From Clostridia bacterium (GTDB lineage: Bacteria > Bacillota > Clostridia > Oscillospirales > CAG-272): a stretch of 45,734 bases of DNA. The notes beneath the pieces are model-generated. The model saw nothing but the letters and a program-made list of their open reading frames with translations, ran no database searches and was not told where the DNA came from. The position numbers and the translations under genes were made by a program. Shown here in pieces: positions 8,335 to 16,590 of this stretch (position 1 is the first letter of the stretch; the number at the start of each line of letters is the position of its first letter). The DNA lies in the NCBI GenBank assembly GCA_017410065.1, contig JAFQRL010000034.1, positions 1 to 45,734 of the forward strand, written 5' to 3'.

Positions 8335-8471
8335 TAAACAAATATATAAGTCGCAAATTTAAAAATGAATATAACAAAATTTGAGAAATTATATTATGAT
8401 GAAATGCAAACAAAAACCTTGGAAATAGTTTTTTATTCTTGCAATTTTTATACTCTATTAAATAGGATTTG

Positions 8472-8510
8472 AAAAAAGAAAGCTCGCCTGCAAGCAAGCG
8501 AGCTTTTTAT
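8472..8510 (-). terminator. Terminator of the rpsF-ssb-rpsR operon
   Basis: Minus strand: AAAGCTCGC, loop of 10, GCGAGCTTT (8507-8479) followed by CTTTTTTC. Confidence 0.88.
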
Positions 8511-8516
8511 CCTATA

Positions 8517-8768
8517 TTAGTTGGAAATATAGGGAAGAAGAGCCATCTGACGAGCTCTCTTGACTGCAACGGTAAGCTGTCTCTGGTGAAGAGCGCAGTT
8601 GCCGCATACACGTCTGGGGAGGATCTTAGCTCTCTCGGAAATGAACTTTCTGAGCTTTGCTACGTCCTTGTAATCGATCTCGGCGATCTTGTCCTGGCAG
8701 AAGATGCAAACCTTCTTTCTTCTGTGGTTAGGACGGAAGCCGCCGCGCTGTGTATCGTTTCTTTCCAT
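8517..8768 (-). CDS. rpsR: Ribosomal protein bS18
   Basis: An 83-residue bS18 of the zinc-binding form: KVCIFCQDK (Cys pair, about 20-23) and [13 protein letters not shown] (about 54-66), with the [14 protein letters not shown] core and [14 protein letters not shown] tail that identify the family. It pairs with bS6 on the platform of the 30S subunit. Last gene of the rpsF-ssb-rpsR operon, which has this order in most Firmicutes, and followed by a terminator. Keeping the Cys ligands suggests the cell does not use a zinc-free copy here. Confidence 0.97.
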   Translation of the reverse strand: MERNDTQRGGFRPNHRRKKVCIFCQDKIAEIDYKDVAKLRKFISERAKILPRRVCGNCALHQRQLTVAVKRARQMALLPYISN

Positions 8769-8852
8769 AGGAAATCATCAACCTTTCTAGCTCACGATTT
8801 CTGTATTGCCCGCGCCGCAGTGAGCCAAGCGGAGCGAGGACGAGCTTGCCTT

Positions 8853-9317
8853 TTAGAAGGGAAGACTCTCGTCGCCGGGAATTTCTTCAAAATTGTTGTT
8901 TTGCGTATTGTTGTAAGAAGGAGCGCTGTATGCCGCAGGAGTGTAGCTCTGCTGGCTGGGTCTTTCATCCTCGGCGCCGCCGTTCTGAGAAGCGGGACCT
9001 GTGAAGCTGACTTCGTCAGCAACTACGTCGGTCGCATATCTCTTCTGACCCTGATTGTCGGTCCAGGTCCTTGTCTGGATCTGTCCGCAAACGAGGATGG
9101 GATTGCCCTTCTTAAAATAGCGGGAGACAAACTCAGCCTGCTGTCTCCAAGCAACGATGTTGATGAAGTCAACGCTGGGCTGATTCTGCTCGTTCTTGGA
9201 ACCGCGACGGTTAACGGCGATAGAGAAGCTACACACCGAAATACCTGAGGTGGTCTGTCTGAGCTCGGGATCAGCGGTCATATTACCCATAAGGATAACT
9301 TTGTTGAAACTTGCCAT
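8853..9317 (-). CDS. ssb: Single-stranded DNA-binding protein
   Basis: A 154-residue SSB. The OB fold is clear: MASFNKVILMGNMTADPELRQTTSG, then FINIVAWRQQAEFVSRYFKKGNPILVCGQIQTRTW (about 50-85). A Gln/Asn/Ser-rich flexible tail follows and ends in the acidic tip EEIPGDESLPF, the docking peptide for RecQ, PriA, RecO and other DNA repair and replication partners. It coats single-stranded DNA as a tetramer. Middle gene of the rpsF operon; ribosome binding site GGAGG just upstream of the start. Confidence 0.97.
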   Translation of the reverse strand: MASFNKVILMGNMTADPELRQTTSGISVCSFSIAVNRRGSKNEQNQPSVDFINIVAWRQQAEFVSRYFKKGNPILVCGQIQTRTWTDNQGQKRYATDVVADEVSFTGPASQNGGAEDERPSQQSYTPAAYSAPSYNNTQNNNFEEIPGDESLPF

Positions 9318-9341
9318 TTTTCGCCTCCGTAAAATTTAAAA

Positions 9342-9731
9342 TTAAGCCTCTGCCTCAGCTGCCGAAGCATCTTCAGCAACCTGGACGGACTCCTCAGCAG
9401 CAGCCTCAGCTGCCTCCTCGGACTTTGCCGCAGCCTTCTTTGCGCAAGCGGTCGTGGTCATAAAGCGCATAACGCCCTCGGTGATACCGAACACACGATC
9501 AAGCTCAGCAGGGAAAGCGGCGTTGCTCTTGTAGTTAACAAGCACGTAGTATCCCTCGTTTACATAGTTGATAGGATACGCAAACTTGCGCTTGCCCCAC
9601 TCGTTAACGTCAACGTCGGATGCGTTTTCGCTAATGAGAGCTACAAACTTCTCAACAAGTGCCTTGTACTCCTCCTCGGGAAGAGTTGCGTTCACTGCGA
9701 AGAGAGTTTCGTAAGAACAAATCTTTTCCAT
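9342..9731 (-). CDS. rpsF: Ribosomal protein bS6
   Basis: A 129-residue bS6: MEKICSYETLFAVNATLPEEEYKALVEKF, WGKRKFAYPINYVNEGYYVLVNY (about 43-65) and GVMRFMTT (about 85-92) are the family's conserved parts. The last 35 residues are an Ala/Glu-rich acidic tail (AAAKSEEAAEAAAEE), longer than in the 95-residue B. subtilis protein. bS6 binds bS18 on the 30S platform and the pair commonly binds its own mRNA leader to limit expression. First gene of the operon, with AAAGGAGG eight bases before the start. Confidence 0.97.
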   Translation of the reverse strand: MEKICSYETLFAVNATLPEEEYKALVEKFVALISENASDVDVNEWGKRKFAYPINYVNEGYYVLVNYKSNAAFPAELDRVFGITEGVMRFMTTTACAKKAAAKSEEAAEAAAEESVQVAEDASAAEAEA

Positions 9732-9734
9732 CTG

Positions 9735-9805
9735 TTTTTTTACCTCCTTTTGGTCATTAAGGCTACCTCAAGGTAGCAAGGGGTTGGATGCCGTTCATCC
9801 AAACT
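9735..9805 (-). promoter_or_regulatory. rpsF leader with two hairpins
   Basis: Minus-strand leader contains TTGGATG-AACGG-CATCCAA (9803-9785) and GCTACC-TTGA-GGTAGC (9775-9755 region), upstream of the AGGAGG. Ribosomal protein leaders of this operon often bind the bS6:bS18 complex. I could not find the CCG trinucleotide in a bulge that marks the described S6:S18 motif, so the role is unproven. Confidence 0.45.
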
Positions 9806-9813
9806 TCCGAAGT

Positions 9814-9842
9814 ATTATACCACATTTTTCATAATTTGTCAA
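9814..9842 (-). promoter_or_regulatory. Promoter of the rpsF operon
   Basis: Minus strand: TTGACA (9842-9837), 17-base spacer, TATAAT (9819-9814), perfect in both hexamers as expected for a ribosomal protein operon. Confidence 0.9.
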
Positions 9843-9900
9843 GAGTCAAGCTTGAATTTTCTTTTCACTCAATAAAAATTATTTAATTTTACCATACTCC

Positions 9901-9929
9901 TTGATTTATGCGCGATTATCTTGTATAAT
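9901..9929 (+). promoter_or_regulatory. Promoter of ispE
   Basis: TTGATT (9901-9906), 17-base spacer, TATAAT (9924-9929), divergent from the rpsF promoter. Confidence 0.8.
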
Positions 9930-9957
9930 ATAACTATAAATGTAAGGAGGCTACACT

Positions 9958-10887
9958 ATGACCGAAAAAGCATACGCAAAGATAAATCTCTTTCTCGACG
10001 TCACAGGCAAGCGCACCGACGGCTTTCACAATATCCGAAGTATTATGCAATCGGTATCTCTTGCCGATATCCTTGAAGTCTCCTTATGCGAGGCGGAAGC
10101 ACCCTCCGTTCTGTTATCGGTAGATATAGGCGGCGAGCTTTCGGCTCTTGGGATAACGCCCGCGCTTTTAGGTGAGCCCGAAAAAAATCTGGTCTGTCGT
10201 GCGGCAATGCTTTATCTTGAAAGAGCGGGGATCTCGGCTCGCGTTTCGGTGAGGCTCACAAAGCATATACCCATTGCCGCAGGTCTTGCGGGCGGCTCTG
10301 CGGATGCGGCGGCGATCCTCCGTGTGCTTAATAAGGAATACGGCAAATTCACCGCAAAGGAGCTCTCGGAGCTCGGCGCGGAGCTTGGAAGCGATATTCC
10401 GTTTTGCATTGAGGGCGGCACGGCTCTTTGCACGGGCAGAGGAGAGCACACCGTCAGGCTTTCGTATACCCCCGATCTCAATATAGTTATTGCTATCGGC
10501 AAGGCTAAAATATCAACGCCAAAGGCTTATGCGGCGCTGGATAAGGTGTTCTCGGATTTCGACGGCTCCGTCAAGAGCCACGGCGAGGAGCTCCTTTCGG
10601 GCGGCGAGGAAAATGCATCGGGCGAGCTTCGTTGGCATCTTCTTTCCGAGGACGGCACGGAGGGCTGCATATACAACATCTTTGAGTGCTCGGAGCTTCC
10701 CGAGCTTTCCGAGGTTGAAGGAATCAAGGATAAGCTTCGCTCACTTGGCGCGGAGGCTACGTTGATGTCCGGCAGCGGACCCTCGGTTTTTGGAATATTC
10801 GGCACAAAATCCAAGGCAGAAGAAGCCGCAGGCAAGCTTCGCGAGGGCGGAATATTTGCCGCTTGCGCACGCACGGTCAGATATTGA
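9958..10887 (+). CDS. ispE: 4-diphosphocytidyl-2-C-methyl-D-erythritol kinase
   Basis: A 309-residue GHMP kinase. N-terminal YAKINLFLDVTGKRTDGFHNI (5-25) carries the catalytic Lys and Asn region; the ATP-binding GHMP motif is PIAAGLAGGSADAAA (about 104-118); the C-terminal GHMP motif is LMSGSGPSVFGIF (about 268-280). It phosphorylates the 2-hydroxyl of CDP-ME in the MEP isoprenoid pathway; ispD and ispF of the same pathway are at the right end of this window. Ribosome binding site AAGGAGG. The protein has an insert (about 215-235) rich in Gly and Glu that is slightly longer than usual. Monocistronic, with its own promoter and terminator. Confidence 0.95.
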   Translation: MTEKAYAKINLFLDVTGKRTDGFHNIRSIMQSVSLADILEVSLCEAEAPSVLLSVDIGGELSALGITPALLGEPEKNLVCRAAMLYLERAGISARVSVRLTKHIPIAAGLAGGSADAAAILRVLNKEYGKFTAKELSELGAELGSDIPFCIEGGTALCTGRGEHTVRLSYTPDLNIVIAIGKAKISTPKAYAALDKVFSDFDGSVKSHGEELLSGGEENASGELRWHLLSEDGTEGCIYNIFECSELPELSEVEGIKDKLRSLGAEATLMSGSGPSVFGIFGTKSKAEEAAGKLREGGIFAACARTVRY

Positions 10888-10921
10888 CTGCGCGGATAAT
10901 TAATATTTGACGAGGAACCCG

Positions 10922-10952
10922 AAAAGGCGCGGTCACGCGCCTTTTTGCTTTT
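10922..10952 (+). terminator. Terminator of ispE
   Basis: AAAAGGCGCG (10922-10931), GTCA, CGCGCCTTTT (10936-10945), then TGCTTTT. Confidence 0.92.
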
Positions 10953-10995
10953 GTAAAATAAAATATAAAATTATGAAAAAAGCGGCTGAAAGAAG

Positions 10996-11024
10996 TTGAC
11001 AATCAACGCTTTTTATGATAAAAT
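10996..11024 (+). promoter_or_regulatory. Promoter of the TerB/BrxD/helicase operon
   Basis: TTGACA (10996-11001), 17-base spacer, TAAAAT (11019-11024), 49 bases before the first start codon. It is a plain sigma-A promoter, suggesting the operon is expressed in normal growth. Confidence 0.82.
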
Positions 11025-11073
11025 ATATTATTGACGATATATGGCAAAATAAGGCTTGAAGGGAGGGGAGAAG

Positions 11074-12789
11074 ATGGCATTTTCGAATAGCGATAAGGAC
11101 GATTTCTGGGCAGTGGACAAGCTCGTTCCGAAAAGAAAGCCCTCGCTCTCTCCCTTTGTTACCTCCTCCCAGGTGAAGGTACACACCGTAGGCGGCGAAG
11201 CAGAGCGCGACCCCTCCGAGCGTAAGCTCACGGCTGTGCCTCCCACCCGATCTGTTGGCGGTGAGGAGCGTTCCTATTGCCCCGAGGGACACTCGCTTAT
11301 AAAGCGCGTCACAATAAGAAAATTTATAGATAAATTTGATTTTTACGGAAACTTCCGCAAGGCGGCGCTCGTCTACTACGACTATAAGACCCCAAAGTGC
11401 GATTTCGTTCCGTACTACTCTTATATGCCCCAGTATTCACAGCTCACCTCTCCCCAAAAGGCTTATTATTTCTATTGGCGAGACGAGGTGCGCCACGGCA
11501 GATATATAAAATGCGACTATTCATACCTCTATTTATACGTTTATGAGATACTGAACCTTCCCGATAAATTCGCCCCGAACCTTGCCATCAGGGCACTTTG
11601 CGGTCTTTGGCGTGAATACCGAAGGACTCTGCCGCGTATAGACGCATATTTTTCGGTATGGATCCAGGATTATTGCTTTGTTCACGAGCTTTCCTGCCCG
11701 ATGGACGAGATACGCGATTTTGTTTTTGACGTTATCTCGGGCTCGGATTTCAAGGAATTCTACCTTTCCGATATCGCGGATGCGGGCAAGGACGGCACCG
11801 AGGCGATGCTTGCATACCTCTCTGATTACGATTGGAGAAGCACGCGATACGCCGAGGGGGAAAACCGCGAGATATTCCGCAATCACCTGATGGGGGCTAT
11901 GCGCCGCGTTATCGACCGCTTCTGCGACCCGCAGGCTCTCACCTCATCAGAGGAGCTTGCAACCGTCAAGCGCGACGCCTTTCCTCATTCGCTCTGTACT
12001 CACGCGGTGAAGTGTAAGCTTGAGATAGAGTACGTTCCCATCGCCAAGGACGACAGCCTTCGTAATCTTATAACCGCGGCAACGAGATACACCGAAAATA
12101 AGCTCAGAGCACTCTTCGGCGTGAAAAGCAGACTTGGCATTAAGGATATGAACGCAGAGGCAAAAAGCATTATAGACGGCTATTTTGAGAATATCTTTGA
12201 AATAGAGCGGAGAAGGCGCATAAGAGAAAACGCCCCGGAATATGAAAAGCTTTATGATGCAGAGCACACAAAGCTCTCATTCGCGGATGCGGATGAGATC
12301 GAGCTTGCATCCTGGAGCACCACGGCAAGGCTGGTTTCGGATTCGGAGATGGATGATACCGCTGCCAATGCGCCCGCAGGGCTTGCTTTGTATGGGAAGA
12401 ACGAGCCCGCGGAAACTAACGCAACGGCAGGATCTGCCGAGAGCGTAGCCGAGGCTTCTAAAGCGGCATCGGGCGATATCATAGTTGAGATCGGCTTTAT
12501 AGCAAGACCCGTTGAGGCACTTGAGAGCACGGCATTTGCCGATGTTAGCAAGGCTACCGAAGACACGGGTAGTGGAGCGGCACTTGGGCTTTGCGCCGAA
12601 GAGCTGGTTATGCTTCGCGCCCTTTTGAAGGACGGTAAGCCCATCACAAGCGACGAAGCCTACGAGAGAATAAACGAGGCATTTATTTCCTCGGAGCTCG
12701 GAGACTTCATACTTGAGCCCACAGATGAGGGATATTCTCTCGTCGAAGATTACCGCTCGGATATAGAGGAGTGGCTCGCAAAGCTTTAA
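11074..12789 (+). CDS. TerB_N / TerB_C domain protein
   Basis: A 571-residue cytoplasmic protein. Start at the ATG behind GGGAGGGGAG, not the in-frame TTG 18 bases upstream. Residues 1-75 are polar and probably disordered. About 85-290 match the TerB_N pattern: YSQLTSPQKAYYFYWRDEVR (121-140) and YLYLYVYEILNL (151-162), rich in aromatic residues. An Ala/Glu-rich linker covers about 425-500. The last 95 residues (LVMLRALLKDG, EAYERINEAFISSELGDFIL, IEEWLAKL) fit TerB_C. The central tellurite-resistance TerB domain of many family members is not visible. TerB_N/TerB_C proteins are known beside ATPases and helicases in predicted stress and DNA-processing clusters; this gene is followed by exactly such partners, so it is probably their scaffold or metal-sensing subunit. 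Biochemical role unknown. Confidence 0.8.
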   Translation: MAFSNSDKDDFWAVDKLVPKRKPSLSPFVTSSQVKVHTVGGEAERDPSERKLTAVPPTRSVGGEERSYCPEGHSLIKRVTIRKFIDKFDFYGNFRKAALVYYDYKTPKCDFVPYYSYMPQYSQLTSPQKAYYFYWRDEVRHGRYIKCDYSYLYLYVYEILNLPDKFAPNLAIRALCGLWREYRRTLPRIDAYFSVWIQDYCFVHELSCPMDEIRDFVFDVISGSDFKEFYLSDIADAGKDGTEAMLAYLSDYDWRSTRYAEGENREIFRNHLMGAMRRVIDRFCDPQALTSSEELATVKRDAFPHSLCTHAVKCKLEIEYVPIAKDDSLRNLITAATRYTENKLRALFGVKSRLGIKDMNAEAKSIIDGYFENIFEIERRRRIRENAPEYEKLYDAEHTKLSFADADEIELASWSTTARLVSDSEMDDTAANAPAGLALYGKNEPAETNATAGSAESVAEASKAASGDIIVEIGFIARPVEALESTAFADVSKATEDTGSGAALGLCAEELVMLRALLKDGKPITSDEAYERINEAFISSELGDFILEPTDEGYSLVEDYRSDIEEWLAKL

Positions 12790-12873
12790 GCTCTTGCCTC
12801 GCAGTCCGCAAAAAAGTAAGCACAGCCTGCCGCAGTAAAAAACGACTTTTATTAAACGATACAGGAGATCATA

Positions 12874-14310
12874 ATGACATTAGATAATAAAGAGATAGCA
12901 GTACCGAAGCGAATACTCAACACCCTTCTTTCCTCTCTTTCGGCAGGTGTTGTTCCGCGAAGCGGAGCGCCCTATATTGCCATTGGCAGAAAAGACGAGA
13001 TAAACTCTCTGCTGGATAATCTTGACGACACGGCAGAGGGCGGCTCATTTTGCCGATTTCTCATAGGAAGATACGGTAGCGGTAAAAGCTTCCTCATTCA
13101 GCTCATTCGCGGATACGCGCTTGACCGCGGCTTTATCTGCGCCGATGCTGATCTTTCGCCCGAAAGAAGGCTAACGGGAGGTGGCGGCGCGGGAATAGCC
13201 ACCTATCGCGAGCTGATGATCAATATAGCATCAAAGGCAAGCCCCGAGGGCGGAGCACTTCCAACAGTCCTTTCAAGGCATTTCATAAAGCTCAAGGCAG
13301 AGCTTGTGGAGAAGGGAATTATGCCCGATGACGCGGCGTTTGAGAGTGAGCTCAAAAAGAAGGTGTATGCAACGCTTTCCGAGCTTGAGGGCGACGTTGG
13401 CGGCTTTGATTTCGCAAGAGTCCTCGGCGAATATTATATTGCCCTTATACAGGATCAAAACGAGAAGAAGACCGCCTGCCTTCGTTGGCTTCGCGGCGAA
13501 TTTGCAAATAAGACCGAGGCTATATCCGCCCTCGGCTTCAGAGTCAGCACGGTTATAGACGATGACAATTGGTATAACTTCATAAAGCTTCTCGCCTCGC
13601 TTTCGGTCAAGCTCGGCTATTCGGGTCTCATCATCTTTATAGACGAATGTGTAAATCTTTATAAAATTCCAAACAGAATTTCAAGAGAAGCAAATTACGA
13701 AAAGCTTCTCGCAATATTCAACGATACCCTCCAGGGTAAGGCTCAAAGGCTTGGCGTGATTTTCGGCGGTACGCCCCAATTTCTTGAGGACACACGCCGC
13801 GGTCTTTTCAGCTACGATGCTTTGAAATCAAGGCTTGCGGATTCAAGATATTCGGAGCTCGGCTATCAGAATCTTTCCTCGCCCGTTATACGCCTTCGCC
13901 GCCTCTCGGATAACGAGCTGCTTGCACTGGTTAAGCGACTCACCAAGCTCTACGCCCAAAGAGAGGGAATGAGCACCCTCCCACTGACAGACTCGGAAAT
14001 CGAAATATTCCTCACAAGGGCACTCGCAAGAGCGGGCGCGGAGGAAATGGTAACGCCTCGCGAGATCATCAGAGATTACCTCACACTCCTCAATATCCTT
14101 CGGGATAATAAGGACGCGACCTTCGCCCAAATTATGAGCAATATAAGCTTCTCAAGGTCGGAGGGAGAGCCTCCCGCGGCAGACCGACAGCACTCTGAGC
14201 CAGCTGTCACGCAAGGGATCTCCGCACCCGATCAAGGCTTGGCACCGCAACACACCGAAGCGGCTGAAAAACCAAAGCAAAAGATAAATTTATTTGATAT
14301 CGATATTTAA
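12874..14310 (+). CDS. BrxD-like (DUF2791-type) ATP-binding protein
   Basis: A 478-residue P-loop ATPase. Walker A is GRYGSGKS (65-72); Walker B is LIIFIDE (252-258), with catalytic Glu258; sensor-like GVIFGGTPQFLEDTRRGLFSYDALKSRL lies about 295-322, and PVIRLRRLSDNELLALVKRL (about 341-360) starts the C-terminal helical lid. This order and the phrases IGRKDEI, FIDECVNLYKI and FGGTPQFLEDTRRGL are those of BrxD, the AAA-like ATPase of type 2 BREX. The tail from about 425 is low-complexity. It starts 84 bases after the TerB gene (ACAGGAG site) and ends 24 bases before the helicase. In BREX-2 brxD and brxHI are neighbours; here they occur together without the PglX methylase or PglZ phosphatase. 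Probable partner/loader of the helicase; inferred. Confidence 0.85.
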   Translation: MTLDNKEIAVPKRILNTLLSSLSAGVVPRSGAPYIAIGRKDEINSLLDNLDDTAEGGSFCRFLIGRYGSGKSFLIQLIRGYALDRGFICADADLSPERRLTGGGGAGIATYRELMINIASKASPEGGALPTVLSRHFIKLKAELVEKGIMPDDAAFESELKKKVYATLSELEGDVGGFDFARVLGEYYIALIQDQNEKKTACLRWLRGEFANKTEAISALGFRVSTVIDDDNWYNFIKLLASLSVKLGYSGLIIFIDECVNLYKIPNRISREANYEKLLAIFNDTLQGKAQRLGVIFGGTPQFLEDTRRGLFSYDALKSRLADSRYSELGYQNLSSPVIRLRRLSDNELLALVKRLTKLYAQREGMSTLPLTDSEIEIFLTRALARAGAEEMVTPREIIRDYLTLLNILRDNKDATFAQIMSNISFSRSEGEPPAADRQHSEPAVTQGISAPDQGLAPQHTEAAEKPKQKINLFDIDI

Positions 14311-14334
14311 TTTAGGGCAGAAAGGAGATTTGCC

Positions 14335-16590
14335 GTGACAGAGGCGGATAGAGTATTTTCAAGATTTCCCGATTTTATCAAGGAATATATTTATAGCCAC
14401 GGCTGGTCGGAGCTTCGCGAGGTCCAGCTTGATGCCGCTCGCGTGATATTTGAAACGGATAAAAATCTCCTTCTTTCCTCATCCACGGCATCGGGAAAGA
14501 CCGAGGCTGCATTTTTCCCGATCATCTCGGATATACACGACGACCCTGAATGTCGCCGCTCGGTGTCCGTGCTTTATATCGCGCCCCTAAAATCGCTTAT
14601 AAACGATCAGTTTTACAGGCTTGACGAGCTGCTTGATATGAGCGGTATTCCCGTGACTCATTGGCACGGAGACGTCGGCGTGGGCCACAAAACCAAGCTT
14701 TTAAAAAAGCCCGAGGGTATTCTTCAGATAACCCCCGAGTCCTTGGAATCTATGCTGATGAATCGCTCAAACGATATACCGAGGCTCTTCTCGGCTTTGC
14801 GATACGTTGTTATAGATGAGGTCCATTCTATGATAGGTGCGGATCGCGGAAACCAGGTGCTTTGTCTGCTTGCCAGACTCGGAAGGCTTATCGGCTATCA
14901 CCCGAGAAGGATCGGACTCAGCGCCACCGTTGGCGATATTGAGCTGACGGCAAATTGGCTCGGCGCGGGCAGCGGAAGGGAAACGGTAGCTCCTATCCCT
15001 CAAAAAACGCCTCTTAAATGGAGGCTTTGCCTTGAGCATTTTTATATTCAGAATTCCTCCGAGCAGCAGACCCCCGAGCCAACTGTCGCCACCGCCGCCC
15101 CCGAGGACAGAGGCGGTTATGCAAGGCTCGACCCAGGCTATGAATATCTCTACGATGCCACCTACGGCTCGAAGGCAATTGTATTTTCAAATTCTCGCGA
15201 GGAGACCGAGTACGTTACGGCGACCCTGCGCCAGATAGCAAAAGCAAGAGGAGACGACGACGTTTTCCTTATTCACCACGGCAATCTTTCCGCATCCTTA
15301 AGAGAGGACGCGGAGGCAAAAATGAAGGACGATACCCTTCGTCGCGCCGTCACCTGCGCCACGGTCACAATGGAGCTGGGAATAGATATCGGAAAGCTCG
15401 ACAGAGTTTCCCAAATGGGCTCTCCCACCACCGTCTCGGGCTTTCTTCAAAGGCTCGGTCGCTCGGGCAGACGCGGCTCGCCTCCCGAAATGATAATGGT
15501 ATACAGAGAGGACACCCCTCTGCCAAACGCCCCTCTCCCCGAAATAATACCCTGGGAGCTTCTGCGCGGAATTGCAATAATAGATCTTTATTCGGGAGAA
15601 CGGTTTATTGAGCCCCCGAGGATCAAAAAAATGCCCCTCAGCCTCGCCTTCCATCAAACGCTTTCAACCCTTTTCTCGGTTGGCGAGCTTACCCCAAAGG
15701 CACTTGCGGAGCGAGTTTTGTCTCTGCCGCCGCTTTCGGGGCTTGATAAGGAGACCTATCGCGCGCTTCTCGTTTCTATGATCAACGACGATTATATAGA
15801 AATGACGGAGGAGCGAGGGCTTATCGTCGGTCTTAAGGGCGAAAGACTCACAAATTCCTTTAAATTCTACGCCGTATTCAAGGATAGCGAGGACTACACC
15901 GTCCGCCGTGACAGCGAGGAGATAGGCACTATAACCACACCTCCTCCCGTTGGAGACCGCTTCGCTCTTGCGGGCAGAGTATGGGAGGTATTGGAGGTCG
16001 ACGTTCCGAGAAGGCTTATATTCGTTAAGGGCGTTGATGGCAAAATGGAGATCTCCTGGCCGGGTGACGGCGGCGAGATCCACACAAAGCTTCTCATCGC
16101 AATGAGAGACGTTCTTTTCAACGGCAAAAGCTATGCGTATCTTGGCGCGAATGCGGCGGCAAGGCTTGAAAATGCAAGGCGTGTTGCGGCAAATGCGGGA
16201 ATGGAGAAAAGCCTCTCGGTGTTCCTTGGCGGACAGAGCTTCGTTTTGTTCCCCTGGCTTGGCACGCGCGCCTTCAGAACCCTTCGTCGCCTGATGCAGA
16301 AAAACTCCGCAGAGCTTGGTATCAGCGATATTCAGAGCGAGGGCTGCTGTTATATCACCTTCAAGGCGAAGGAGCGTGAGGCGGGAGCCTCCATTGCAGA
16401 GCATATTCGCCAAATAATAGAGCGCGACGGACTTGATCCTCACGAGCTTGTTTTCAGCGGAGAATGTCCCGTTTTCGATAAATACGACGACTATATCCCC
16501 TCGGAGCTTCTTCGCTCGGCTTATGCCGAGGATAGGCTTTGCCCCGAGGAGGTCATCGAAAGATTTTGCACGGAGGGCAACCGATTATGA
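14335..16590 (+). CDS. BrxHI/Lhr-like DEAD/DEAH-box helicase
   Basis: A 751-residue superfamily 2 helicase, GTG start with AAAGGAG eight bases upstream. Motifs in order: Q-like ELREVQLDAA (26-35), Walker A STASGKTE (50-57, Lys55), IAPLKSLINDQ (82-92, Ia), TPESLESML (133-141, Ib), DEVH (161-164, II), LSATVGD (III), VFSNSREETEYV (IV), TVTMELGIDIGKLDRV (V) and LQRLGRSGRRG (VI). After the RecA domains come winged-helix and beta-barrel-like parts, as in Lhr-type helicases, ending in FKAKEREAG...EHIRQIIERDG. The family translocates on single-stranded DNA; BrxHI is the version found next to BrxD in type 2 BREX. Stop overlaps the next start by ATGA. It is shorter than full Lhr (about 1400-1500 residues). 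Confidence 0.88.
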   Translation: MTEADRVFSRFPDFIKEYIYSHGWSELREVQLDAARVIFETDKNLLLSSSTASGKTEAAFFPIISDIHDDPECRRSVSVLYIAPLKSLINDQFYRLDELLDMSGIPVTHWHGDVGVGHKTKLLKKPEGILQITPESLESMLMNRSNDIPRLFSALRYVVIDEVHSMIGADRGNQVLCLLARLGRLIGYHPRRIGLSATVGDIELTANWLGAGSGRETVAPIPQKTPLKWRLCLEHFYIQNSSEQQTPEPTVATAAPEDRGGYARLDPGYEYLYDATYGSKAIVFSNSREETEYVTATLRQIAKARGDDDVFLIHHGNLSASLREDAEAKMKDDTLRRAVTCATVTMELGIDIGKLDRVSQMGSPTTVSGFLQRLGRSGRRGSPPEMIMVYREDTPLPNAPLPEIIPWELLRGIAIIDLYSGERFIEPPRIKKMPLSLAFHQTLSTLFSVGELTPKALAERVLSLPPLSGLDKETYRALLVSMINDDYIEMTEERGLIVGLKGERLTNSFKFYAVFKDSEDYTVRRDSEEIGTITTPPPVGDRFALAGRVWEVLEVDVPRRLIFVKGVDGKMEISWPGDGGEIHTKLLIAMRDVLFNGKSYAYLGANAAARLENARRVAANAGMEKSLSVFLGGQSFVLFPWLGTRAFRTLRRLMQKNSAELGISDIQSEGCCYITFKAKEREAGASIAEHIRQIIERDGLDPHELVFSGECPVFDKYDDYIPSELLRSAYAEDRLCPEEVIERFCTEGNRL

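Noticed and set aside
8469..9248. 259-codon frame on the plus strand
   Set aside because: It is antisense to rpsR and ssb, has no ribosome binding site, and the minus-strand proteins are unmistakable.
12790..12873. Internal promoter or terminator between the TerB and BrxD genes
   Set aside because: No stem or -10/-35 pair of fair quality was found in the 84-base gap.
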